A stretch of 64,000 nucleotides of DNA, from NCBI RefSeq assembly GCF_900890425.1, contig NZ_CAAHFG010000001.1:992001-1056000 (forward strand), in the 5' to 3' direction. Positions 1-8,177 of the stretch are shown piece by piece (within the stretch, counting starts at the first letter, position 1; each line of letters starts with the position of its first letter). Origin of the DNA: Pontiella desulfatans (GTDB taxonomy: Bacteria > Verrucomicrobiota > Kiritimatiellia > Kiritimatiellales > Pontiellaceae). The notes under the pieces were generated by a model, which worked only from the letters and a program-made list of their open reading frames with translations, did not search any database and had not been told where the DNA came from. The translations under genes and the position numbers were made by a program.

Positions 1-1361
1 CCCTTTCGCTCGGTAAAATTATCATGCTGCAGTCCGGCCCCATTGGCTTTACAGAGGTCGAAAATGATGACGGGGAACTCTTCACGGATCAGGAGGCTTT
101 TGCGGCAGCGGTAGATGTGGCACTGGCGATATTTTTGATCGCGGCAGAAGAGAATGCTTATTTCAGTTATCAAAACACTGTGAACGCCCTCGATGATGAT
201 TGGAAGTGGGATTCAAGTTTTATCGAAGAGCTGAACCGTCCATTGGGTAAACCGTTAGGCGATCCCGTCAAAGACGGCTATGTCTATACCCGATCCTATG
301 AGCATGTGGATGTGTGGGTGAATGTGGAAACACTGGAGGCGGTATTGGATTGGGATCCAGAACGTGGTCTGTCTAAGATGATTGGCTCGGATAATTTTGA
401 TGGGGTCAACGAGTATGAGAGTCGAACGATCAACGGCGGAATTAATGGCGATAATAACCTGTGGAACATTGTGAGCCGGGCAACGGTCGCGACCGACGAG
501 GTGATCGATACCTCAGTGGAGGCCGGTGGCGTTGTGGCGCTGAACGCAGGGGATACATTAGGGTTTCTCGGCACAAATAAGACGGACAACGTCTTCGGCA
601 TGTATCGATCGGGCGCTTCGCGAACGCTGGTCTATACGTTTGATGTTTCCGGATATTATGATCTGAAGCTGGAGATGGACTGGGCGTGTTCCGGCGACAT
701 TGCCGACAAAAATACATCGGTTTCGTATTCGATTGATGGGGGGGCTACGCAAACCGTTTTTGATGTGGGCACATCCGGTGTAAACTGGAACGAAACATTG
801 GACAATGGAACGGTGCTGGATCGGAACCGTCGCGCAAACGTTTTAACCAATGCTGTTTCAGCGAACCATTTAACCGATGAGTTCCAGACCTACGCCACGT
901 CGATTGATGGAGCCGGATCACTTCTGACCGTAACCATCGTGATGGATTCTACGGTCGGCGGCTTCGGAGGATTCGGACTGGATAATCTGAAACTCTATGG
1001 CGCGGCTCTTGATCCCATTGATTTTGAACTCTGGATTGCCAATTATGATCTGAGTGGAACGAACGCCACAGAAAGTGCCAATCCGGACGGAGATCGGTAT
1101 ACGAACTACGAAGAATATATCGCCGGTCTGAACCCGGAGATTGCTGATGAATTTGCTCTGACCGGCTTCCTTACCGGCGAAACCAATTCCATGGATTGGA
1201 ACGCCGTCAGCGGGCGCGTTTACAATGTCTATTGGTCGAGCAACTTGGTGCACGGATTTACGTTGATCGGGAGCAATCTTGTGGAGGGCTCATTTGTCGA
1301 TACAACCACGGATCGGGATGTTCAGGCCTTCTATAAAATCACGGTGGAACGTGAGCTGTAA
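1..1361 (+). CDS. Putative glycoside hydrolase (GHL15-like), 5'-truncated by window edge
   Basis: The reading frame is open to base 1, so the gene starts upstream. The first ~115 visible residues resemble the C-terminal end of the complete protein at 16457-17638: both have an N-[AS]-Y-F element, a PLG/LGAP..GD stretch and a final strand pair (YEHVDVWVNVET here, FKHAIVVVDLET there). I therefore read it as the end of a hypothetical TIM-barrel glycosidase (GHL15 type). Next comes a ~190-residue beta-rich module starting at DNFDGVNEYESRT (about base 390), a carbohydrate-binding-like domain, then a calcium-binding-like DGDRYTNYEEYIAG segment and a terminal beta module (GRVYNVYWSSNL). The same three-part tail occurs on the next gene. 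Probably secreted. The next gene follows 22 bases later, suggesting co-transcription. Catalytic residues lie outside the window. Confidence 0.6.
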   Translation, partial: LSLGKIIMLQSGPIGFTEVENDDGELFTDQEAFAAAVDVALAIFLIAAEENAYFSYQNTVNALDDDWKWDSSFIEELNRPLGKPLGDPVKDGYVYTRSYEHVDVWVNVETLEAVLDWDPERGLSKMIGSDNFDGVNEYESRTINGGINGDNNLWNIVSRATVATDEVIDTSVEAGGVVALNAGDTLGFLGTNKTDNVFGMYRSGASRTLVYTFDVSGYYDLKLEMDWACSGDIADKNTSVSYSIDGGATQTVFDVGTSGVNWNETLDNGTVLDRNRRANVLTNAVSANHLTDEFQTYATSIDGAGSLLTVTIVMDSTVGGFGGFGLDNLKLYGAALDPIDFELWIANYDLSGTNATESANPDGDRYTNYEEYIAGLNPEIADEFALTGFLTGETNSMDWNAVSGRVYNVYWSSNLVHGFTLIGSNLVEGSFVDTTTDRDVQAFYKITVEREL

Positions 1362-1383
1362 CTTTGATTAGGAAAAAATTAGA

Positions 1384-4300
1384 ATGAAGAAAAAATCAGT
1401 AGTGGCTGCTTTTTGTGCCGCCTTGGCCATTGGAGTCTATGCAGACCCAGATTGGGATGCCGTTGTGGCACTGGGCGATCTGACGAATGCGCCGTCCGTG
1501 TATACCACCAACGGTGTGGTCACAAATGTTAACTGCGTCGGTTCGATCCAGTCGATGATGTATGAGAGCGTGGAGTATACCGGTAAAACGACACGGGTTT
1601 GGGCGTATATCGGAATGCCGGCCGGCGCCAGTGCGGAGAATCCAGTGCCTGCGGTTGTGCTGGTTCATGGGGGTGGCGGTACGGCGTTTTCTGACTGGGT
1701 TCAGCACTGGAACGATCGGGGGTATGCCGCGATTGCCATGGATAACGAAGGGCGGATGGTCGATCCGGCTACAGGCGAAAAGTTTGTGCAACCCTGGGGC
1801 GGGCCGCAACGCACCGGCATCTATGACGATATGGCGAAGCCGATCGGGGATCACTTTATGTATCACGCAACCGCATCTGCCATTGTCGCCAACTCGCTGA
1901 TACGTTCACTGCCTGAAGTAGATGCGGATAAAATCGGAATCATGGGTGTCTCCTGGGGCGGGGTGATCACCAGCACAACGATTGGGCTGGATGACCGCTT
2001 TGCATTTGCGATTCCAACCTATGGATGCGGTCATTTGTATGATGCAATGAGCCATTGGGGAGGAGCCCTTATTGATAATGAAACGTATAAGACCGTATGG
2101 GATCCCTTCCTTCGGTTGGATCAGGCAACCATGCCGGTGCTCTGGTATTCCTGGCCGGGGGATTATCATTTCCCGCTGGACAGTCAGGGAGCCAGCTATA
2201 TGGCCGCTGCCGGGGAGCGCATGGTTTCTCTGGTGCCCGGAATGAATCATTCGCACGGTTCCGCCTGGTTCCGTCCGGAAAGTTATGATTTTGCAGACAG
2301 TATCATCAGTGATGGTACTGGATGGTGTGTGCAGCAGAGTCTCAGCCTGACCGGTTCGGATGTCGAAGCGGTTTTTGCAACTACGCGATCTCTGAAAACG
2401 GCAACGCTGCTGTTTGCAACCGAAACGGGCGCGACGACCTCCTTGGACTGGACCGAAACCAATGTGACTTCCATGGTGGAAAGTCCGGCGGGCATCTGGA
2501 CCATCATGGCGCAACTGCCCGAAGGCACGACCGGGTGGTATATCAAAACCACGGCCGCGGCAAACGTTTCCGGCTATCGGGGTGAGGACGTGGTGGCCGG
2601 TTCTGATTATCAGGAAATCATTGAGTTTGAACTCCCTTCAGGTGGGTTTTCGCATTTGCACCCTTTGGGCGATACGCTGTCCACGGGGACGATAGAGATT
2701 GGTTTTTTCGCCCCTTCCACGCTGGAAATTGTAGATATTGTGGCAACCAACGAGTCGCACCCCGGGGCATTGACCTACACGGTCGACTTTCCGTGGCAGC
2801 TCCGTGAACCGGAGCTGCTGGAGCTTCAGTTTGATAACAGCGTGGCGGGTCTGACGGAAGGTCAATCGGCGACGGGTACGCTGGTGTTTGTCCGGGAAAA
2901 TATGGACGGCAGTCGGGAGCAGGTTGAACTGCCCTATGCGGTCACCACACGGGATGCGCTGACCATTATTTATGAAGTCACCACCAACTGGGCTTCGCAA
3001 ACGCCGTTCGTCATCGATGATGTACTCATTCGCAGTAATGCCGTGGTTTCATTGGATGCCGATTCCGAGGTGAATCAGCTTACGATTGATGACGGAAGCC
3101 TTCTGATAAATGGGGTTCACAGTTTAGCGACCGTTGCCGGGCTTTCGCTGAACGGAGCGGGCAACCTGATCGTGGAATCCGGAAGTCTGAGCGTGGGCGG
3201 CAGTACGATTTCAAGTCTGGAGCTGATTGAAATCAGCGGAGGTGCCGTTAATTTCGGAACCGGGCACTGCCAGTTCGGTAAGGGCGGACCGTGTGAAGTT
3301 CGGGTGATCGGTGATGATGCCTCCATTTCCATGGCGATTTTAAACCAGCAGAATGCCACGGGTTCCCAAGGCACCTTCCGGTTTGTGCTTGATGAGAGCG
3401 GCGTCAGCCCGATTGAGATGAGCTCCTATATGCACCTGGCTGAAGCCACGATTATCGTGGATGGATCGGCCTACATGGGAGGTTCCAGTACCTCGGTGTT
3501 ATTTTCTGCCTCGAACATTCAAACATTGGCCGATCCGAATAATATTTCCATGACCGGCTTTGAAGAAAACGCGTTCACCGCCTCCGTGGTTCAGGATACA
3601 GATCTGGATGAAGTTCGACTTATCATAACAGCCCAGCCCAGAGAGGTGCAGTTGATCGGCCGGGATGACTTTGATGGTGACACCCGGTATGAGAGCCGGA
3701 CGATTACCGGTGCGAATAACAGCGACAACACGCTCTGGCAGATCGTGAACCGCGAAACCGTTGCGACCGACGAGGTGATTGATACCTCTGTGGAGGCCGG
3801 CGGCGCGGTGGCCCTAAACTCGGGGGATACATTGGGTTTCCTCGGCACCAACAAAACGGACAACATCTTCGGCATGTATCGGGCGGGTGCTTCGCGAACG
3901 CTGGTTTATACGTTTGATATTTCCGGGGCGGAAGAGTTGACGCTTGAAATGGACTGGGCCTGTTCCGGCGATATGGCCGATAAGAATACGTCGGTTTCCT
4001 GCTCGATCGATGGCGGTGCAACGCAAACCGTTTTTGATGTGGGTACATCCGGTGTTAATTGGAATGAAACATTCGATAATGGAACGGTGATTGACCGTAA
4101 TCGGAGTGCATCTGTTACAACCAATGGCGTGGCTGCACTTCATTTAACCGATGAATTTCAAACGTACACCATGTCGGTTGCAGGAACAGGATCAAACCTG
4201 ACGGTATGGATTGTAATGGACAATACCGTCGGCGGTTTTGGCGGATTCGGGCTCGATAATGTGACGCTTAATGGAACCGTTATTGCATTGGATGGTTTTG

Positions 4301-4629
4301 AAGCCTGGATGAGCGGGTACAGCCTGAGCGGCACGAACGCCACAGAAAGTGCCAATCCGGACGGGGATCGGTATACGAACTACGAAGAATATATCGCCGG
4401 GCTCAATCCGGAGGTTGCGGATGCTTTTTTAATCAGTGGTCTCACCGATGGTGAACGCCTGGAATGGGATGCCGCCAGCGGCCGTGTCTACAACGTCTAT
4501 TGGTCGAGCAATTTGGTGGACGGGTTCTCGCTGATCCACAGCAACGCCCCTGGCGGAGCCTTCATCGATGCGGGGCGCACGGCCAATCCAGCCGGCTTCT
4601 ACAGAATCTCGGTTGAACTCGCACCGTAA
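1384..4629 (+). CDS. Secreted alpha/beta-hydrolase esterase with C-terminal lectin-like modules
   Basis: 1081 residues. A Sec signal (MKKKSVVAAFCAALAIGVYA) precedes an alpha/beta-hydrolase domain (about 30-420) with oxyanion motif VHGGGGTAFSDW and nucleophile elbow GVSWGG (Ser190); NHSHGSAW is a good candidate for the catalytic His region. It resembles acetyl-xylan-esterase/dienelactone-hydrolase-type enzymes and is a paralogue of the protein at 19017. The middle (about 540-750) is repetitive beta-structure of unknown role. The C-terminal ~330 residues repeat the module set of the preceding gene (DDFDGDTRYESRT, DGDRYTNYEEYIAG, GRVYNVYWSSNL), likely glycan or surface attachment. Role inferred: removal of acyl groups from the algal polysaccharide outside the cytoplasm. 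A weak AGGA-like site lies a few bases before the start. Confidence 0.75.
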   Translation: MKKKSVVAAFCAALAIGVYADPDWDAVVALGDLTNAPSVYTTNGVVTNVNCVGSIQSMMYESVEYTGKTTRVWAYIGMPAGASAENPVPAVVLVHGGGGTAFSDWVQHWNDRGYAAIAMDNEGRMVDPATGEKFVQPWGGPQRTGIYDDMAKPIGDHFMYHATASAIVANSLIRSLPEVDADKIGIMGVSWGGVITSTTIGLDDRFAFAIPTYGCGHLYDAMSHWGGALIDNETYKTVWDPFLRLDQATMPVLWYSWPGDYHFPLDSQGASYMAAAGERMVSLVPGMNHSHGSAWFRPESYDFADSIISDGTGWCVQQSLSLTGSDVEAVFATTRSLKTATLLFATETGATTSLDWTETNVTSMVESPAGIWTIMAQLPEGTTGWYIKTTAAANVSGYRGEDVVAGSDYQEIIEFELPSGGFSHLHPLGDTLSTGTIEIGFFAPSTLEIVDIVATNESHPGALTYTVDFPWQLREPELLELQFDNSVAGLTEGQSATGTLVFVRENMDGSREQVELPYAVTTRDALTIIYEVTTNWASQTPFVIDDVLIRSNAVVSLDADSEVNQLTIDDGSLLINGVHSLATVAGLSLNGAGNLIVESGSLSVGGSTISSLELIEISGGAVNFGTGHCQFGKGGPCEVRVIGDDASISMAILNQQNATGSQGTFRFVLDESGVSPIEMSSYMHLAEATIIVDGSAYMGGSSTSVLFSASNIQTLADPNNISMTGFEENAFTASVVQDTDLDEVRLIITAQPREVQLIGRDDFDGDTRYESRTITGANNSDNTLWQIVNRETVATDEVIDTSVEAGGAVALNSGDTLGFLGTNKTDNIFGMYRAGASRTLVYTFDISGAEELTLEMDWACSGDMADKNTSVSCSIDGGATQTVFDVGTSGVNWNETFDNGTVIDRNRSASVTTNGVAALHLTDEFQTYTMSVAGTGSNLTVWIVMDNTVGGFGGFGLDNVTLNGTVIALDGFEAWMSGYSLSGTNATESANPDGDRYTNYEEYIAGLNPEVADAFLISGLTDGERLEWDAASGRVYNVYWSSNLVDGFSLIHSNAPGGAFIDAGRTANPAGFYRISVELAP

Positions 4630-4699
4630 AGAACGGACGCTGGCATCCCTGCGGTGAAACAGGTTTTTGAGAGTATACAAGACACGATATGAGGCTTGA

Positions 4700-5578
4700 A
4701 TGATGAAAAATGGCAGACATCGCAGATCCTTCCTTTTGAGCATCCTCGCGTTGATGGGTGCGGCACACGTAGCGCATTCGAGCACCACTGCGGCGAGTTC
4801 GCCGAAGCCTACTATCGTTTCGCAGGAGGCCGCTCCCGAAAAGGGTTCCCATGCAGAAACGGATAAAAATGCAGTGTGGTCGTTTACGCCGGATCCCAAC
4901 CTGCCCAACGTTCTGATTCTTGGCGACTCGATTTCGATCGGCTACACCCTGCAGGTGCGCGAACTTTTGCAGGGCAAGGCCAATGTGTTTCGTCCAATGC
5001 GAGGGAACCGCCGGTTAAATTGCAACGGGACGGGATTTGGCGTTGCGAACCTGGACACATGGCTGGCGGGGCAGCGGTGGGACGTCATTCATTTTAATTG
5101 GGGGCTGCACGATCTCAAGCACGTCAAAACGGCTGGGTCGAACGACAAGTCGAACGATCCCGACGACCCCACTCAGGCGACGCTTGAAGAGTATGTAAAA
5201 AACATGGAGACCATCGTCGAGAAGCTCAAAGCCACCGGTGCCCGCTTGGTTTTTGCCACAACGACCCCCATCGTTCAGGGAACGCTCAATCCCTTGCGCA
5301 CACCGGAAGCCCCGGTGCGCTACAACGCCGCCGCGTTGGAAATCATGGAAGCGAACAAGGTTCGAGTGAATGATCTGCATGCTCTCTGCGAACCTAACCT
5401 CAACGAGTGGCAGCTTCCAAGGAACTGTCATTTCAAGCCTATCGGTTCAGAGGCGCTTGCGAAACAGGTTGCCGCCCTGATCGCCGAAGAGCTTGGCGCT
5501 GCGGACAAAACGGGAACGCCTGGTGCGGGCATGCCTGGTCCCGCTGTGTCGACGGGCAGCGGTCCCAACAGCATTTAG
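4700..5578 (+). CDS. Secreted SGNH/GDSL-family hydrolase
   Basis: 292 residues with a signal peptide (about 1-28). SGNH blocks are visible: block I LILGDSIS with nucleophile Ser77, a block II-like Gly in GTGFGVANLDTW, block III-like NWGLHDL, and a C-terminal NCHFKPIGSEALA that supplies the catalytic His. The family removes acetyl or other acyl groups from carbohydrates; here it is probably a carbohydrate esterase of the surrounding polysaccharide locus. The last ~25 residues are Gly/Pro/Thr-rich and unlike the family; they run directly into a decayed FAD-oxidoreductase remnant, so the C-terminus may be a rearrangement product. Two adjacent ATGs (4700, 4703) are possible starts. Confidence 0.75.
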   Translation: MMKNGRHRRSFLLSILALMGAAHVAHSSTTAASSPKPTIVSQEAAPEKGSHAETDKNAVWSFTPDPNLPNVLILGDSISIGYTLQVRELLQGKANVFRPMRGNRRLNCNGTGFGVANLDTWLAGQRWDVIHFNWGLHDLKHVKTAGSNDKSNDPDDPTQATLEEYVKNMETIVEKLKATGARLVFATTTPIVQGTLNPLRTPEAPVRYNAAALEIMEANKVRVNDLHALCEPNLNEWQLPRNCHFKPIGSEALAKQVAALIAEELGAADKTGTPGAGMPGPAVSTGSGPNSI

Positions 5579-5590
5579 ATGATGGCGGGG

Positions 5591-5770
5591 CGCTGCTTCA
5601 GCTGATCCCATATCGGTCTCGGCGGCCCGCGGGTGATGAATACAACCGGGCAGATGGGAATCGCCACGGGATATGCTGCCGCGCTGTGTAAAAAGTATGA
5701 CACTACGCCGCGCGGTATTTATTTGAACCGCATGGAGGAGCTGCAGGATCTTGTAAACGGTGATCCTTAA
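5591..5770 (+). pseudogene. Decayed C-terminus of an FAD-dependent oxidoreductase
   Basis: From about 5609 to 5770 one frame reads GGPRVMNTTGQMGIATGYA and then LCKKYDTTPRGIYLNRMEELQ before a TAA. This is the characteristic C-terminal end of the FAD-dependent oxidoreductase family (PF12831-like) that is common in PVC polysaccharide loci. Just upstream, in a different frame, QLIPYR (about 5598-5615) matches the QIPYR element that normally lies a few dozen residues earlier, so the segment between is deleted and the frame broken. No start codon or N-terminal FAD-binding motif is present. I read it as a relic, not an expressed gene. Confidence 0.7.
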
Positions 5771-5784
5771 ACTCACTGGCGGCC

Positions 5785-5813
5785 TTGACAGTCCGTTCTT
5801 CCTTTACTACATG
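5785..5813 (+). promoter_or_regulatory. Possible sigma-70-type promoter
   Basis: A consensus -35 TTGACA (5785-5790) is followed after 17 bases by TACATG (5808-5813), seven bases before an ATG at 5820. The -10 match is weak. If real it drove the now truncated gene that begins at 5820. Confidence 0.3.
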
Positions 5814-5819
5814 TTTTGA

Positions 5820-6240
5820 ATGAATCGGCCTTTTAAAACGCCCGCGCATCGTACCTGTTCGAATCGCCTGAAGAGGTGTAAGCGGAGCGGGTTGTTTTTC
5901 ATGGGATTGGCTCTGGCCGGGGCCGGTTTTGCTGCAGTTGAATCGGTGGATCCACGTTTCCCTTCCGAGCTGCGACCTGTCGTTGCTGATAATTGGTCTC
6001 GCCGGCCGTGGCTGCGTATCGGACAGCTGGAGGCCGAGCGGGATCAACTTTTGGAGATCATTTCAGGGTTGCCGCAGCACAACCCTAAATACCTGTCTGA
6101 CCGATTGGGCTACCACTCGGGGATCACAGATCCGTTGGCCGCGGAACGTGCAGCGCCCCACCAAATCGACATCACCTTTCAATGGAGGCCTGCTCTTGAT
6201 TCCATTGCGCTGGTTCCGGCCTTCAGCTCACAAGGTCTGA
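5820..6240 (+). pseudogene. Truncated N-terminus of a secreted protein with a discoidin-like start
   Basis: From ATG 5820 the frame gives a cationic start, a hydrophobic segment (LFFMGLALAGAGFA) and then about 95 residues (DPRFPSELRP, LEAERDQLLE, LGYHS, IDSIALVPA) resembling the N-terminal glycan-binding-like domain of large PVC secreted or sensor proteins. After VPAFSSQG (about 6233) the homologous-looking sequence ends; the remaining 35 codons to 6341 are low-quality and antisense to another gene fragment. The break point coincides with the 3' break of the opposite-strand fragment at 6240-6450, indicating one deletion that removed both 3' ends. Confidence 0.5.
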
Positions 6241-6450
6241 CCGCCGCTGGATGGTGCGGAAGGGTTCGGCTTTCGTCCCCGGATTCGCGTCGTTGCCGTT
6301 GGTGGCGATGTAATAGTGCTGCCCGGAAACCGCGAGTTTGAGATTGCGCCGCTGGATCGGCGTTCGGACGGAGTATTCAACCAGCGTGGGTTTTGGGGCT
6401 GCCAGTACCAGGGCGGGAATGGACAGGACGATTAGAATGGATGGCTTCAT
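6240..6450 (-). pseudogene. Truncated N-terminus of a right-handed beta-helix protein
   Basis: On the minus strand from ATG at 6450: a signal peptide (MKPSILIVLSIPALVLAA) and then YYIATNGNDANPGTKAEPF and RTIQ, the typical opening of secreted parallel-beta-helix (pectate-lyase-like) proteins. Homology stops after RTIQ, at about 6240, where a real protein would continue for hundreds of residues. A GAGGG ribosome site precedes the start. The IS4 element begins about 50 bases upstream of it. Confidence 0.6.
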
Positions 6451-6501
6451 TGGAACTCCCTCGTGTGCATGTGCATGAACCGCGGCGTGCGCCTTTGCTT
6501 A

Positions 6502-7895
6502 CCCATTTCATTGTCATCCCATAGATATTGAAAAAAAAGGCTGGCATGTGCCGTTGAAATCCTCCACTCGGAGGGTATGAAAAAACAACATAAACACAAG
6601 CCAGCCGGACATAGGTATACAACCTTGAAACAATTGTGCAATCTGATTCCCGGACACATGGTGTCGAGCCTTGCGCAGAAGCATGGCGTGGACATTCAAA
6701 GCCGGACGTACACGCCGTGGAGCCATGTGGTTTCTTTGCTGTACGCCCACTTCTCCCATGCACTCGGACTCAACGATGTGTGCGACGCGCTCCAGATGAA
6801 CGCGGCGGCGCTCTCTACCATCCGCGGCGCGGTTCCTCCGTCGCGTAACAACCTGAGCCACGCGAACAAGATCCGCAACGCGGACATGGCCGAAGAGCTC
6901 TACTGGTGCATGATGAAGCATCTGATGGATACAGTCCCGGGCTTCGCGAAGGGCAAGGTTCGGCGCGGATACCTCCGGCGCTTCAGCAAGACGATCCATG
7001 CGCTGGACTCGACCACGATCCAGCTCGTCGCCAACTGCATGGACTGGGCGAAGCATCGCCGCCGCAAGGCTGCGGCCAAGTGCCACCTGCGCCTCGACCT
7101 GCAAAGCTTCCTGCCCCGGTGCGCCATCATCGACACGGCGAAGCACCATGACAGCACGATGACCCAAAGCCTGTGCGCCGAGCTCAAACCCGGTGAAATC
7201 GCCGTGTTCGACAAGGCCTACAACAAGTTCAAGCATCTTTTCGAGCTGACGGTGCGCGGTGTCTGGTGGGTTGGCCGGGCGAAGGACAACATGCAGTACA
7301 AGGTGGTGCGCACCCTCGAAACCACCGGGCACAAGCGCATCCTGCGCGACGAGGTCATCGAGATGGTGGTCGAAGCATCGAAGAAAGCCTATCCGTGCGA
7401 GTTGCGCCGGGTCGTGGCGCTGGTCGAGATTAACGGCAAGGATGTCGAAATCGCCTTCATCACCAATCACCTGGAGTGGAGCGCGTGGACGGTCGCCGAA
7501 CTCTACCGTTGCCGCTGGGACATCGAGGTGTTCTTCAAGGAGATCAAGCAGACGCTCCAACTCTCCGACTTCCTGGGCTACAGCGCCAACGCCGTGCGCT
7601 GGCAGATCTGGATGGGGCTGCTGGTCCACCTGCTGATGCGCTGCCTCGCGTTCATGCACGGATGGGAGCACAGCTTCAAGCGGCAGTTCACTGTTGTGCG
7701 CGCGGTGCTTTGGCGCCGGTGGAACCTGCCCGCCTTGCTGGATTCCTATGGGACAGCCAAACCGCCCGGCCGCATACGGGGTGCGCCGGAACAGGCGTAT
7801 CTGCCGGGGTTTGTCTAAGAGCTGTGGGACAGCCATATGCACAAAGCGCGGAACCATGGTTAACCTTCAACAAAAAATCGGAATTGACTAAATGA
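6502..7895 (+). mobile_element. IS4-family insertion sequence (approximate ends)
   Basis: The element contains one transposase gene. Imperfect terminal inverted repeats are visible: the left end around 6502-6530 (CATTTCATTGTCATCCC) resembles the reverse complement of the right end around 7865-7895 (CATTTAGTCAATTCC), sharing the GTCA core at 6511-6514 and 7885-7888. I could not define a target-site duplication, so the ends are estimates. The element sits between decayed gene fragments and the first fucosidase. Confidence 0.6.
6577..7818 (+). CDS. IS4-family DDE transposase
   Basis: 413 residues. An N-terminal helix-rich DNA-binding region (about 1-110) precedes the DDE RNase-H-like core: first Asp in ALDSTTI, second in FDKAYNKF, and the IS4 signature Y-x2-R-x3-E-x6-K in YRCRWDIEVFFKEIK, which contains the catalytic Glu. 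All key residues are present and the frame is intact, so it may be active. Start ATG 6577 follows GGAGGGT at a good spacing. Codon use is GC-rich as in the neighbours. It is the only IS transposase I found in the window. Confidence 0.93.
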   Translation: MKKQHKHKPAGHRYTTLKQLCNLIPGHMVSSLAQKHGVDIQSRTYTPWSHVVSLLYAHFSHALGLNDVCDALQMNAAALSTIRGAVPPSRNNLSHANKIRNADMAEELYWCMMKHLMDTVPGFAKGKVRRGYLRRFSKTIHALDSTTIQLVANCMDWAKHRRRKAAAKCHLRLDLQSFLPRCAIIDTAKHHDSTMTQSLCAELKPGEIAVFDKAYNKFKHLFELTVRGVWWVGRAKDNMQYKVVRTLETTGHKRILRDEVIEMVVEASKKAYPCELRRVVALVEINGKDVEIAFITNHLEWSAWTVAELYRCRWDIEVFFKEIKQTLQLSDFLGYSANAVRWQIWMGLLVHLLMRCLAFMHGWEHSFKRQFTVVRAVLWRRWNLPALLDSYGTAKPPGRIRGAPEQAYLPGFV

Positions 7896-8140
7896 ATCGG
7901 ACATCAGAAACCTTAACAAAAACGGGGTTTTACTCTCCGTCAGCACCACCTATGGGATGAATGTGTACCCATTTTATATCTGGCAGGACTCTCCTATCCT
8001 CTGTTTAGGCGACACGCGGCGTTTCTGTTGATGCTACGCTGAGGGGTACAAGGTGTGGATGTTGTGGGGATGGGGGGTATCCCCTAAACACGTGATGGAC
8101 GGGATTTGCAGGCACGCTACCATTCTAAAACGAGAACTGG
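7896..8140. other. Non-coding stretch between IS element and fucosidase gene
   Basis: About 245 bases (part of a 350-base gap) with no recognisable gene. A short open frame around 7925-8028 (NGVLLSVSTTYGMN and onward) matches nothing I know and may be relic coding sequence interrupted by the IS. A small inverted repeat (GGGGTATCCCC-like) lies near 8075. Confidence 0.4.
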
Positions 8141-8159
8141 TACGTTCCGTTGGAACATA
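8141..8159. promoter_or_regulatory. Imperfect palindrome, possible operator
   Basis: TACGTTCCGTTGGAACATA is a 19-base near-perfect palindrome (arms GTTCC/GGAAC around GTT, outer TA/TA). It ends 18 bases before the chosen fucosidase start. It could bind a dimeric regulator; no other copy was found at the neighbouring promoters. Confidence 0.3.
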
Positions 8160-8177
8160 AGTGGGTAGGATATGGAA

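Noticed and set aside
5845-5875. tRNA-like T-loop (GTTCGAATC)
   Set aside because: No matching acceptor, D or anticodon stems could be built around it, and it lies in a truncated coding fragment.
7925-8028. Small gene between the IS and the fucosidase
   Set aside because: No ribosome site and no recognisable similarity; it may be relic sequence only.
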